Source of the DNA: Silene conica
Lineage: Eukaryota > Streptophyta > Magnoliopsida > Caryophyllales > Caryophyllaceae
Reading direction: 5' to 3'
DNA: 64,000 nucleotides
NCBI GenBank assembly: GCA_029255685.2
Contig: CM055313.2
Location: 43,666,079 to 43,730,078 of the forward strand
The stretch's first letter is position 1; every line of letters starts with the position of its first letter. The notes under the pieces are model-generated. The model saw only the letters and a program-made list of their open reading frames with translations, had not been told where the DNA came from and made no database searches. Of this stretch, positions 12,932 through 24,874 are shown in pieces. A program made the position numbers and the translations under genes.

Positions 12932-13980
12932 TCACTGATTTCTTCGGCAGAAACTTCAGCAGATTTTTCCACGGTTTCTAGTCCATCATAAGAACGACCA
13001 CTTCGGAGATTTATGGCATTTATCGTCTCTATGGAACTCTCACAATTACCCGGAGAGCTAGCAATCAGATTAGCAGCTAAGATTGCTAATTGGCCCTCAA
13101 AAGTCTTCAAAGAAGCAACTTGAGCCTTCTCCATTTCCAACATTTGTGACATTAGAGCATGAACTAGCTCTCTCAACTCCGCCGTTTCACTCGTGTTGTC
13201 AACCGTAGTAACTAGGTTCGCACTTTCTTGCTTCAGCCGAGCTGCCTCAAGCTTTTCAAAACGAGCTTCAACGGTTGTCTCAAGAGCTAAAACTCTATCC
13301 ATCTCAACATTCAACCTTCGCGAATTTCCACGCGAACTCCCAAATTCAGCCCTATGCACCGCCATGTCTTCAATGGTATTCCAACCTTTCATATTGTTGG
13401 TGTTATTCTTAAATCTCCCATTGGCAGCTGCATCAAGAATCACCTTGTAGTCATCATAAAGGGCATTGTAGAATTGGTTGCATAGGTACCATTGAGGAAA
13501 ACCATGATGAGGAATAGACCGGACTAATTTCTTGAACCGACCCCACGCCTCACAAAACTCTTCATCGGGACCTTGCTAAAAATTAGTGATTTGACTCCCC
13601 AAGTCATTGGCCTTCGCAAGTGGGAAGTACTTTTTATAGAAGGCCAATGCCAAGGAAGTCCAATATGTAATCTTCTCAGCTACCCTATCAAAGTAGCAGT
13701 ACCAATCCCTAGCAGAATTCTTCAAGGAGTAAAGGAACATCATTGCCTTCACCTCATCTTGAGTCACCCCGGTTTGTATATGTATGGAACAACAATAATC
13801 CGTGAACGTCTCAACATGTCTCAACGGATCCTCATCAGGTAGACCAGAAAATTGATTCCGCTCCACCAGAATGATGTAGTTCGGGTGGAGCTCGAAAGAA
13901 CCAGTGGTAGGAGTAGGCAAACTGAACCCCTTCGGTAGATCTTGCACCTTTGGTTGGAGGTGATCATAGATAGTAGCCAT
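12932..13980 (-). pseudogene. gag: Athila gag, truncated (minus-strand Athila)
   Basis: Reads leftward from the ATG at 13978-13980 (MATIYDHLQPKVQDLPKG), the start matching the Athila-B gag at 41263. The retrotransposon gag region follows (HPNYIILVERNQF, then FYKKYFPLAKANDL). One in-frame stop occurs at 13576-13578, where the Athila-B copy has a Gln codon. The frame then continues through the coiled-coil-like part (LEAARLKQESANLVTTVDN) and LRSGRSYDG. Coding stops abruptly at 12932, where B1 was inserted. The remainder of gag and all of pol are absent from the window. Dead copy; the capsid role is family knowledge. Confidence 0.85.
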
Positions 13981-14068
13981 GTCTCTAAAGATGAGAGTAA
14001 TCAAGCCTTCCTCTCAAAAACCTGTCTTCTAATATGGAAAACAAAACTAGAAGAAAAGGTAAGTAATG

Positions 14069-14096
14069 GTCTTAAGGAACCGGAGTTCCTTAAGAC
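14069..14096 (-). promoter_or_regulatory. Leader hairpin near the Athila primer site
   Basis: GTCTTAAGGAAC (14069-14080), loop CGGA, GTTCCTTAAGAC (14085-14096): a perfect 12-bp stem between the primer site and gag. Athila-B keeps a 10-bp version at 41146-41173. The position suggests a dimerisation or packaging element; that is inference. Confidence 0.6.
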
Positions 14097-14138
14097 AAGG
14101 AAAATAAACTAAAAATTTACAAACAAAATTATACCGTC

Positions 14139-14156
14139 TCCCCGGCAACGGCACCA
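14139..14156 (-). other. Primer binding site (tRNA-Asp type), minus Athila
   Basis: The reverse complement reads TGGTGCCGTTGCCGGGGA, one base from the Athila consensus TGGCGCCGTTGCCGGGGA. It lies just inside the LTR end at 14162. Confidence 0.85.
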
Positions 14157-14161
14157 AAATT

Positions 14162-15412
14162 TGACACCCGTCGTTGAGGGGTGCTAAAGATAAGATTTAT
14201 AAAAGCTCAGCTTAAACTAGATAGAGTAAATCAAGGGTTGAACCACAAGGAGACAAGTTTAATAATGTTTGTGAATTTAAAGCTCATTAAAGTAACTAAA
14301 GGGGGGGGGGGGGGGTTGATTGTCTGATTGAAACTAACAACTACGATGATAAAAAGAGGAAAAACTAAGACAAAGGTAAAAAGATAATTGGGAACTTCGG
14401 TTCACCATGGCTAGGGTAAGTCAAATTGGGGTAAATAATCAAATAACACAATCTCAAGGAACAAAGAATAAACCTTTAGGTCAATATTCTACCCAATCCT
14501 CACGGTCTTAGGGTTCCTAGAAAAGCACTAAACTTTCGTTCATAGGGCAATTCCAAAATTGTTGTTAAACTAATTCTAACAATCCTTCAATCTAGAAGAA
14601 TTAGTTCACCAACAATAATGGAGATTGGTATTAAAATCATATAACCATAAAAAGCCTAAATTTCGCCATGGTTCCCCTAATTCCCAATCAAGGGGATTAG
14701 CTACTCATAATTGTAAAACTAATAATAATGGATTCAAGAAACAACATGTGGATTAACATAATCAAGAAATAACGATTCGAGAGTGCAAAATATAAATTTA
14801 AATAACAATAATAACAAAGAACGAGAATTGGAATAACAAGAAAGATTAATTGCATAAAACTTACAATCGAATGGAAAAACATGAACAAATCTGAAATTGG
14901 AGTTCTTCTCCCTAAGTATCAAGAGTTTTCTGCTAAAAGGCTGCTTTACCTAGTAAAACTCCACGAGGTTCTACTAATAGTCTTTCTAATTACATGATTA
15001 AGGAAATAAACCGAATAAAAGAAGTGAAAAAGCGGAGCTCGTGAACCAGTCGACCGACCGGGCACAGTGGTCGGTCAACCACCTTTGCTGTAGATGAGTC
15101 TTCCTGTAACTGCGTCATGGTCGGTCGACCAATTAGGCTGGTCGGTCGACCGTTTCCTGTGTGTTCCAGCTTCAGTTTAGTTTGCACGCGTCTCTAGGCT
15201 ACGAGTTACGATCCTTGCTTCGTGCATTCCCATAAGATGGCTTCCGGAGGGCGGTTAAAGCTTGATTTTGCTCACTTCCGCTTGTTCCTACATTTAAAAC
15301 ATAGAAATGCCAAAGTAAACCATTTCGGGAGGAAAAGTAACTAAAAGTTACGACTATGCATAGAAATACGTGCTGAAACTATAAATAAAATGTATAGTAA
15401 ATGCACGTATCA
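14162..15412 (-). mobile_element. 5' LTR of the minus-strand Athila
   Basis: 1251 bp; read on the minus strand it runs from TGATACGTGCATTTAC (15412) to GGGTGTCA (14162). It is closest to the middle LTR of Athila-B (49330-50573), sharing for example GACGCGTGCAAACTAAACTGAAG. It carries two palindromic modules (15048-15080 and 15119-15151) and a run of G (about 14301-14316). The sequence beyond it is copia-1 gag, with expected target duplication CTCAT (15413-15417). Confidence 0.88.
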
Positions 15413-15802
15413 CTCATATGAAACGATTCTCGGAGCATTCGAGAATTCGTTTGTGAGCATGGTGAAAATCTTTTTTGCACCATGGGAAATGAAGCGTCTT
15501 TGCAAATTGGATTCCGTTGCATAGATAAGTACGTTCTTTAACGCACCCGCTTCCATGACGAAGTCGCTATGAGCGCGAACTTCGTTAGCTCTAGCCCCAG
15601 TTCCTGGGTGAGCCGGAATAGGCTCAGTCAAGTACTTGAGCTTTCCGCCAGCAATGGCAGCATTCCGTAATGCCGCCTCCCAGTCAGAGAAGTTTGACCC
15701 ATCATTCCTCAGTCTAGTAGACTGATTCATGGAGTCCATGAAGGCTTTAAGCCAGGATTCTCGTGCTAGCTTGGCACTTGGCATTGGGTCTTCACCAGCC
15801 AT
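15413..15802 (-). pseudogene. gag: Copia-1 gag, N-terminal part
   Basis: 130 codons from the ATG at 15802 (MAGEDPMPSAKLARESW), nearly identical to the start of the copia-2 gag (37085-37885, 266 codons). The shared segment ends at VSYE, exactly where the Athila LTR begins, so the gene was split by the Athila insertion; the rest would be left of the window. UBN2/copia-type capsid protein by similarity. No stop occurs within the piece. Confidence 0.85.
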
Positions 15803-17858
15803 TTGTTATTTAGCAGTTTAAATTTGGTCGTGTTCTACACTGAAAAGAAGATAAAATAAAACGATGTAAGCAACTCGTCGTTGTGATTTAAGTCTATTTT
15901 AAATTGAATTTAAACTCGTAGACTCATGCATTTAAATAATTGATCTCCCTCAAGAATTATATAAATGATCCCAAGACTCAATTTCCGTAAATTAATAAGC
16001 CAATTGTTTGGCTAGTTCTACCGTTAGAACTCCTGGTCGATAGATTTCCGTAAATCTCATCTTTTAGTCCATCATAGTCGCTAGATAGTATCTATTGACC
16101 ACAACATTGAGATAAAATAAATCATCTGTTCCCACTTACCCGACGTAGAAGGGGTCATAGTAGGCCTACCGACGAAGAAGGGATTCATGGGAGTCTGATT
16201 TATAAAGACTAGTCTCAATTTTTGGTTATACAAGGAAGACCCCATCAACTTATATTTATTCATCTTAAGTGAACTAAAATCTAGCATTGCGTGAGTACAT
16301 AAAATTAAGTGATGGCTTAAAATTGACAAGTGACATCTGTATGTCAAAGAAAACTAACGCGTAACCTCTACATGAGTCAGTTTTCAGGCATGTTATAGGT
16401 GGTTTGGTTTTAGGCGGAAAATGATGCAAACAATTATCGATGAAAGCATAAAAGAAAGCAATAAACGTAAATAAAAGTCCTAGCGTGGCCTATCCTACCA
16501 AAATAAACATTAAAAGAACTTGGAATCCACCGTTGGACCCAAGAAGCTTGTCTTGATGTTCCATCTTGGTCTTTGCAGCGGGAGTGAGCATCCGGCCTCC
16601 GTCTTTGGTCTCCACAAAATTACTAATTTAAATTACAAATATAAACCTTTTTACATATTAATTTAAATACAAAAGTAATTACAAGGGAAAAACAAAAACG
16701 GAGATGCGAGATCTCAAAAATACAACCAAGACTATGTCCATCATTACGGAAACACAATTTACTAAGGTCACACTAAGTTACAACCGCTTGTAAAAATAAA
16801 TACGTTATAAAAGCATTCATAAGCATTCACAAGACGATAAATAAAATGCATCAACTAAAACAAATTCTTTCGTGACATAATACCGTTATTATGTTTAATA
16901 AATTTTACCAAACCACCTTACGAGATTAAAATTATGTGATTAAACCGTTTTAGTCACATTAATCTTAATAAACATATAATCCATTATTTTAAACTGTTTT
17001 AAAATAATATGTATCTTTCGAGTGTAAACCGTTTCACAAAAGTCAATATACTATTTCCGTATATAGTATATTACCATGGGCCAAGAGAAAACAAAATAAA
17101 AAAATTATTTTTGAAATTCTGCCAAAACAGGGTTGCTCGATCGAGTCACTAGAGTACTCGATCGAGTAACCTTGACAGACGGGTTTGCTCGATCGAGTAA
17201 AACAAGTACTCGATCGAACCGAAACAAATTCCAGAAAACCAAAATTTTCAGAAAAATAAAAATTTCCAGAAAACCGCTCGATCGAGGGATAACATGATCG
17301 ATCGAGGAACAGTGTCACTCGATCGAGTACAACAAGTCTCGATCGAGTGACAGGGTTATCGAGGCAGACTACGAACGAGTAGTAATTCGCTCGTTCGTAG
17401 AATCCAAAATGCTCGATCGAGCCAAAAAGTGCTCGATCGAGTGACGGGTTGTTTAAAAAAACCGCTCGATCAAGCCAAAAAGTGCTCGATCGAGTGACGG
17501 GTTGTATCAAAAACCGCTCGATCGAGGCAAAAAGTGTTCGATCGAGTGACGGGTAGCAGAGGAGGACTACGAACGAGTAGAAATACGCTTGTTCGTAGAC
17601 TCCCAAAAACGATGCTAAAAATAAAAAACAAAACATGTATTTATTCTTGATTTAACACTTGTAAATCAACAACAAACACCAACAAGTGATTTACATACCG
17701 CTAAAAATATCGATTAATCAACAATGTGCAAATCAAAATAGAAAAAAAAGATCGATTTCTCACATTAAATGGCACACGGCCGAGACATCAAACGGGTTTT
17801 CAAAACCGATTAAAAAACATCTTATGAAAAACACAATTGTAAAATTTTCGTGGCCTTG
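15803..17858 (-). mobile_element. Copia-1 5' leader, non-coding
   Basis: About 2 kb between gag and the primer site, alignable with the copia-2 leader (37886-39736) by shared blocks such as the CCGTTGGA/CTTGTCTTGATGTTCC region. The two differ sharply in one segment that carries palindrome arrays (17135-17600 here). No coding region was recognised in it. Confidence 0.75.
17135..17600. repeat. Array of paired CTCGATCGAG palindromes
   Basis: Repeated 12-mers of the form N-CTCGATCGAG-N come in pairs with 8-9 bp spacers, for example 17135-17146 with 17156-17167 and 17187-17198 with 17208-17219. Further pairs occur at about 17277-17352, 17411-17442, 17463-17494 and 17516-17547. Two longer inverted repeats (CTACGAACGAG / CTCGTTCGTAG type) sit at about 17368-17400 and 17568-17600, the second with one mismatch. 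Confidence 0.85.
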
Positions 17859-17870
17859 GCTCTGATACCA
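17859..17870 (-). other. Primer binding site of copia-1 (tRNA-iMet)
   Basis: GCTCTGATACCA, the reverse complement of TGGTATCAGAGC, two bases from the LTR. Confidence 0.9.
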
Positions 17871-17872
17871 AT

Positions 17873-18875
17873 TGTGGGGAATTTCCGTATATTCACCCTT
17901 AAAATTACAGGATTATAACGAAAAGTTTACATGTGAACATGGTCATAAGATGAAAAACATAAACAAAAGGTAGAGAGTACAACCTTCGGTCCTTTGCGCG
18001 AATGGCCTAAGAACAGGAATTAAAAAAATTCCCTCCTATAACTTGCACCCAAGACCCGTCTGAGATGATGCCGAGTGTGCTAGAAATACTCTCCAATTGT
18101 CTTGCAATATGTTGACAGCTTTTGTGAGTTTTAAGATGTGAGATCTAGGTTTTGGGAAAAACTGTTCTCAAAACCCTAGTTTTTGTGAATAATCAAATTC
18201 CAGTGTTTCAGTCGTCTGACAAAAGGAGAGTTCTTCTCCTTTTGTAATACTTGGCCGGCCGAAATAGGGCTACGGTGAGAGTGGGCTTTCCGCTCTTACC
18301 TTATTCTTTTGCGTGATTCGATCCTAAAGCTAAAATATAATCCGCGGGTTTTAATTATAAATCGTATACATGTTATCAGATATTAATGCAATTGATACAT
18401 TAATAATGGTCTGATAAGAAAAATACGATATTGTATAATTAGCTCAATTAATATAGCTGCTTATATTAATACACGAATTCAATATTTAATTAAATATAAC
18501 CGTTTATATTTAATTTACGAATTAATCATGTAATCCGTATTAGCTAAATTTATTTAATCCGTATTAAATAATTATCTCAAAATCTCATTGACTAATTTAA
18601 TAGTCAATACCTCTGACTAACTGTTTAGTCGTATTCGGCATAAATGTGACTGTATTTTCATACCTTCATATCTCTGAAACGTGTCCTATAGGTGTGACGT
18701 ATAGGGACCAGTTGATCACCGTCATCTGTATGAAAATAACGTCAAACTTATCTAGCAAGGCAACCATTATTGATAAACGTGGATCAACTGATAATAATAA
18801 CAAAGTATGCCCTTGTGATCCTTTAAGAGATTTAATAAGTTATTGTACTAACTGTCAAGGCCACCAGCCCCAACA
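17873..18875 (-). mobile_element. 5' LTR of copia-1
   Basis: 1003 bp from TGTGGGGAATTT to CAGCCCCAACA. It is homologous to the 1002-bp LTR at 39751-40752 and the 853-bp LTR at 23159-24011. Expected target duplication on the right: AGATC (18876-18880). Confidence 0.88.
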
Positions 18876-18929
18876 AGATCAAAGTATAATTAATAATTAC
18901 CAAAATAATCTAATAATAAATATAATGAA

Positions 18930-18962
<33 letters not shown>
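18876..18962 (-). mobile_element. Probable LARD-4 LTR fragment
   Basis: AT-rich sequence ending in an AAT microsatellite. It resembles the microsatellite region of LARD LTRs and is separated from its probable continuation at 21486 by B2. Short, so the assignment is tentative. Confidence 0.4.
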
Positions 18963-21485
18963 TATAAAACCCCTCGCGAAAGCGGAAATATAAACATACA
19001 AAAGTACTAAAAATGCAGCGGAATTAAAACTTTTTAAAGTAAAGTAAACAACATGCGAGAAGTCTTAAACTGAAACGGAAACTGAAACTGAAATAAAACA
19101 AAAATAGATAAGTAACAGTTCTAAGTATCAAAAACAAATATGTACATCAGCCTGGGATGGAACATACCTACAGGCACCAAAACGACTGTAACAAAAGTCT
19201 AAGAGTTTTGCTAGGCGATATAAAGGTAAGTCATATGATGACAACAGGATCATCACTCGCTAGCCCTCTCGTAACCCTGCTCCAACCTGCATGTACCTAC
19301 ATACATGAAAACATGTACGCCACAATCAGTGGGGAGTGACTAGAGTTCTCCTAGCCACCTTTTGCGACAACACGAAACACATAAAACAATACAGAATACT
19401 CCAACATGTATCAACATGTGAAGCATAAACATCTCATCAACTGATCTCATATTATCATGCAGACTCTAGTGCACGGCTCTCAACCAACTTCATAAACCGT
19501 TAGGAAGGAGAGCCGGTTTCCCTACTGGTTACCCGGTTGGGGGGGTCTTTCAATCCAACTATTTATGAAACCGAACTAAGAGTCACCCAATGCCTTGGAT
19601 TACAATTTTATAAACCCTACTCGTGCGACTTTGATGTTAGTCACAACTCTATCTAGATACCGTTAAATACCTAACTACGACAAATACCGTTAAATATTTG
19701 TCTTACACTGAGTACCGCTAAATACTCGTTCTATCTTACGTTAATAAGATAAAGTCTTCAATGTTTCTTGATGTCACAATCTTGAATGAATAAGATCAAT
19801 GCTTGAGCACTTGAATCTTGAATCGGATATGACAATGATAAGCTCGAATATTGAAGTATATGAACGGCGGTTTCTCTCTTGATTTGCGTGTATATGTGTG
19901 TGTATATTTCGTGTGGTTTAATGTATCATGGTAGTCCATTTATATAGAATATGTATCTAGGTAATACAAACCCTAGATGATTTAGGAATATTACTAAAAC
20001 TAGAATACTAGTCTTTTAGTAATACTACCTTAAATCTAATCTTAATATATTTAGGAAAGATTTAATAATATACTTTAAGTATTATATAAGGAATTAATTT
20101 CCTAATTCATATTTAGGAAAGATCTTTATATAATAAACAATTAGTATCCTTATTAAATCAACTTCCTAAACCATGTCAAAGATAATAAAATATATTACCA
20201 TAATATAATCTTAGTTTGTTTAGGACATTAAATAAATACATAATATTTACTTAATTGAATCCTACACGAATTATGGTAAACGTGACATATCACACGTTTT
20301 CCAAAGTCGAAACAAACTACATTTCGATTATATATATTTGACAATAAAGATCATATAAAAATCCTTAGTTTATATTAGTAATAAATAATTATCTCATAAG
20401 ACAATTATTTATTCCTTATTTAACTTAAGGATATTTTATATAATCCTATTAAGATCAACAATTCTATTTATTAAAATAGAATACCAATTAAACACTAATT
20501 CTACACGACATAGATTTGGAAACAAACGTTTCAACTTAAACACATATATATATTCCGATCATTTCTTTATGATATAGAGTTATAGCTACGGGCTATAACT
20601 AGAACCAATCTTGTACTAAAGCTATAGTTGATAAGTACAACTTTAGTCTATTTTGCACGCTTGAGATCTTCTATCAATCTTCGACTTAGTCAATTCATTG
20701 ACTAACATGCTTGAATCTTTTATACTTGATTGATTAGATCTTGTTACTAATGTTCTGTACACTTAGCACACGATTATACATACGAGTATATAATATATAA
20801 ATAGCTAGACTTGTCATTATCAAAACATAAACATATATGCTATATATATATTTGAATATATGGTTCAACATACACATAAAGGCCGAGTTATCTCATTATC
20901 GTCACCTTTCAAGCGATTCCGGCTAAAGATCCTCCTCAACCAAGTAGCTATCAACCTCTGGATTGTCTAAGCCCTCACCTACAAACATAAAAAACGGTTT
21001 TAAGGACTCAAAACGGAATTCAAGGAAAACAGCCCCATTTTCGAAGTTAACGATTTACAAAATGAAAGTGATAGATTGCTTGGAAATCGAAAGAGGATTC
21101 CGAAAATGTTATTGTTACCTCGATTTGATTAACGGATGATGGAGAAAAGCTCAAAAGAAGATGTTAACAATGGAGGTTTTTGTGAGAATTGTTTTACAGT
21201 GAAGTGTTTGAGGATGGAGGATGCATATGTCGACTAAAGGGGTTTACAAGGGGTTTATAGGTTGTCCTTTCCGAGTCAATTAAATTGGTCGGACACTTGA
21301 ACGGATATTTAAGATACGAGTTTAAGTTTACCAAGTTTGTATTCGTCTTAAGGACTTAAGGTTCTTAAGACGGATCTTACTAATTAAATTAAAACCTTTC
21401 ACAATAAATTATTAAATTATTATTTTATTACTTAAAATAATTTAAAACGCTTAAATTAGATTTTACGAAAATACGGGATGTTACA
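18963..21485 (-). mobile_element. B2: probable solo LTR, minus strand
   Basis: 2523 bp. The minus-strand start is TGTAACATCCCGTATTTT at 21485. The proposed end, GGGGTTTTATA at 18963, is a degenerate form of GGGGTGTTACA. Both flanks read ATAAT, although this lies in an AAT microsatellite and is weak evidence. It includes a block (about 19490-19560, GGAGAGCCGGTTTCCC) also found at 62512-62560. No internal domain was recognised; its short ORFs carry no family signature. Confidence 0.55.
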
Positions 21486-22227
21486 ATAATAATAATAATA
21501 ATAATTAGAATATTAATAATAATAAGAGTAAAAACAATAAAACAATACTAATAAAACAACACCAATACACGCCCAACAGCCCCTTCCCTGACATCAGACC
21601 CCCGCCTCAACAGCCCCATAACCACCGTGTCGCACCATCATTACCACCAGCAACCACCAAGACTTGTACCTAGAACCACCTACTAACACTCAAACCACCA
21701 CCAGCCCCCTTGTCGGCCATCGGCGAGATGAACCAGGGCCCAAACCAGGCCTGGTTCCTCACCCAAACACTCGACCAGCCTGAATTCAAAAGCCCATCGA
21801 CAACCACTCAGCCCCTGACACCACCCGACTCTACCACCAAAACCACCCCTGACACCAGACCCATAAGCCACGGTGGTAACACCATGTCGACCTCCCCCGA
21901 ATCAACGGTGTTACCACCCCAAGCAACTCCTGTACACGCATAGCCTACCAAACCAGAGACAACCACGAGAACAACACCCCCCCCCCCCCTTCGACTCTGA
22001 CTCCACCGCCTGTAGCCACCAATACAACCACCATAATACTCTCCTGACTACCACCAAACTCACTACTCCAACACTCACAAAGCACTTGACCAGGGAAGGC
22101 GTCAAAGACAACATAAACTTATCAAGTCTAGACAAGGTTTTCATACTGATGAATAACCCTTGTGACAGGCGGCAAAAACACGCCTTTCTTGTTGATCCTA
22201 GGTGGTCGACAATGGTACAACTATGGT
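21486..22227 (-). mobile_element. LARD-4 LTR, middle part
   Basis: It follows an AAT run and then resembles the GC-richer part of the LARD-3 LTR (54535-55330): many ACCACC/AACAGCC words and a C homopolymer (about 21975-21988). It ends GGTACAACTATGGT, where Athila-B begins, and resumes at 52254. Reading frames here are translations of low-complexity CCA-rich DNA. Confidence 0.65.
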
Positions 22228-23158
22228 TGATACGTGCATTTACTATACATTCTATCTATAGTTTTAGCACGTATTTCTATGCATGTTAGTAGCTTTTAGT
22301 TACTTTTACTTCCGAAATGGTTTACTTTGGCATTTCTATGTTTTAAATGTAGGAACTAGTGGAAGTGAGCCAAATCAAGCTTTAACCGTCCTCCGGAAGC
22401 CGTCATAAGGGAATACACAAAACAAGGGTCCAAACTCATGATCTTAGAGATGTCTGCAAACCAATCGAAACCTGAAACGTGCAGAAAGAGGTCGACCGAC
22501 CTGTCCATACAGTCGACCGACCATGATGCAGTTACAGGAAGATCATCCTACTGCAGAAGTGGTCGACCGACCTCTATGCTCGGTCGGTCGACCGGTTCAA
22601 GGGCTGCGTTGTTTTATTTCTTTGTTTCGGTTTTTTTTTTCCTTAATCTTGTAATTTGAGGAGACTATTAAAAGAACCTCGGTAATTAAGGTTAGGGTAG
22701 ACAGTCATTAGGAGAAAATACTTAGATCTAATGAGGGAAAAACTCCAATTTCAGATTCGTTCATACTTTTCCGTTTCGTTGTAAGTTTTAATGCGATTAA
22801 TCCTTTCCCTTATTTCAATCTTTGTTCTTTGTTATTGTTGTTGTTTAAATTCATACTTTGTTCTCTTGATTCGTTACTCAATTATGTTATATTGCACGAT
22901 GTTCTTTAGATTTGTTAGTTCTAGTCTTATGATTATGAGTAGCTAATTCCTGTGTTTGGGAATTAGGGGAGCCATGGCGAAAATTAGGTTTTTAATGGTT
23001 ATATGATTCATGTACCGATCTCCATTCTTGTTGGTGAACTAATTCTTTTAGATTGAAATATTGGTAGAATTAGTTTATCAACAAGTTTGGAATTGCCCTT
23101 TGAACAAAAGTTTAGTGCTTTTCTAGAAACCCTAAGACCGTAAGGATTGGGTAGAATA
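22228..23158 (+). mobile_element. Athila-B 5' LTR, first part
   Basis: Begins TGATACGTGCATTTACTA and is interrupted at GTAGAATA by copia-2; it continues at 40753. Palindromic modules occur at 22490-22522 and 22561-22593, with TGCAGTTACAG between them. Confidence 0.9.
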
Positions 23159-24011
23159 TGTGGGGAATATAGCTTGCACCGAAGACTTGATTGAGATGAT
23201 GTCGCGTGTGCTAGAAATACTCTCCAATTGCCTTGCAATATGGGGAGAGCTTTTGTGAGGTTTTAGATGTGAGATCTGAGTTTTGGGAAAAGAATGTTCT
23301 CAAAACCCTAATTCTTGAGATTATCAATTAACCAGTTGAACAAGAGTCCCTGACAAAAGGAGAAGGACTCTCCTTATGTAGTACTTGGTGGGTCGGCCGA
23401 ACGGGTTGAGGTGAGAGTGGGCTTTTCCCACTCTTACCTTATTCCTTTGCGTGATTCGACCCGATTAGCTAAATATTATTCGCGGGTTTTATTTATAAAT
23501 CGTACACGTGTTATCAGATATTAATGCAGTCGATGTATTAATATTGGTCTGATAAAATTACGATATTGTATAATTACCCAAATTAATATAACTGTTTATA
23601 TTAATACGCGAATACAATATTTAATTAAATATAACCGTTTATATTTAATTTACGAATTAATCATGTAATCCGTTTTAGCTAAAATTATATAATCCGTATT
23701 AAATAATAATCTCAACATCTTATTGACTAATTTAATAGTCAATACCTCTGACTAACTGTTTAGTCGTATCCGGCATAAATGTGACTGTATTTTCATACCT
23801 TCACATCTCTTAAACGTGTCCTATAGGTGTGACGTATAGGGACCAGTTGATCACCCGCCATCCGTATGACAATAACGTCAAACTTATCTATCAAGCCAAC
23901 CGTTATTGATAAACGTGGATCAACTGATAATAATACTGAAGTATGCCCTTGTGATCCTTTAAGAGATTTAGTAAGTCATTGTACTAATTGTCAAGGACAC
24001 CAGCCCCAACA
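23159..24011 (-). mobile_element. Copia-2 3' LTR
   Basis: 853 bp, TGTGGGGAATAT to CAGCCCCAACA. Relative to the 5' LTR it lacks about 150 bp just inside its plus-strand left end (GTATTCGCC to ATAACTTGC region at 39768-39917). Confidence 0.9.
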
Positions 24012-24108
24012 ATCTCCCACTTGTCCGTACAAGGGTATGTGCAATGACGTTATCACACTACATGTGGAGGACACAAGCTCCAACAAACTCCCACTTGTCC
24101 ATACAAGT
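23995..24108 (-). promoter_or_regulatory. Duplicated LTR-end/polypurine module of copia-2
   Basis: The element-strand polypurine tract is the complement of TCTCCCAC at 24013-24020, next to the LTR end. A near copy of the surrounding 40 bp (23995-24034) recurs at 24069-24108, with GGACAC, CAACA and CTCCCACTTGTCC in the same order. The second copy has a perfect CACTTGT/ACAAGTG hairpin with a 4-base loop. Confidence 0.7.
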
Positions 24109-24874
24109 GTAGGTGCGATAACCGATTCTCATATCCTCTTAAAATTTCTCCCACTCTATGTAAGACAATTTGCAAATCCGCATTCGCAAAGGTCGTATCT
24201 CATAAGCGATCTGTATCAAGAGTGGTTTCCCCGACTAGAGTATAACTTAACTGATAAAACGAATCTGTATTCGAGCATGGCCATGCATTTCAGTTACTAC
24301 TCCTCGAGTGGCCCTGAGAAATGATAAAATCCTGATAAGGGTTTGGATATTTCCCTCAACTCGAATCCTGCCGATGTTCGCGCAGCATGAAATAACCCAG
24401 AAAAAATCCTCTTGGCCCCTGTTACGATGACCGTGGGAAAGAAACCAAAGTTACCCAAAATCTGCCTTAATCTCAAGGGACAGTTGAAAGTCAAAAGACT
24501 CGACTCTAAGGAACACTATGGAGGTCCTATCCACGACCTGGCACCCAATGTTATAAAACATTTAGGACTCCATAACGTTGTCACGGGGTGTCCTACGAGA
24601 TATCCGTATAACTCGCCTTTGTGATTGGTCAGTCATCCGATTGACTTATGGCTCGTTGCACCCACCATCAACCAACGTCACAAAACGATTACCTGAGTTA
24701 TCAGCTCAAGTGGGTAATCAAGGACTAAAACGATGTAATGTTATTCAGTTCACTTTGTGGTGTTCAAAATTGGCGTACAATTCCACATGAAAAACAAAAC
24801 ATTATATATCATAACAATGAGGTTGAATAGAGTACACGAGAAAATGAATTATTACATGAATTCATAAAAGAGTA
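24109..24874 (-). mobile_element. Copia-2 3' untranslated tail
   Basis: Between RNase H and the polypurine modules. No coding similarity was recognised; the ORFs are short and without signature. Confidence 0.6.

Noticed and set aside
17043..17636. 197-codon minus frame
   Set aside because: Created by the CTCGATCGAG palindrome array, which reads through as repeated SIER/LDR phrases; not a gene.
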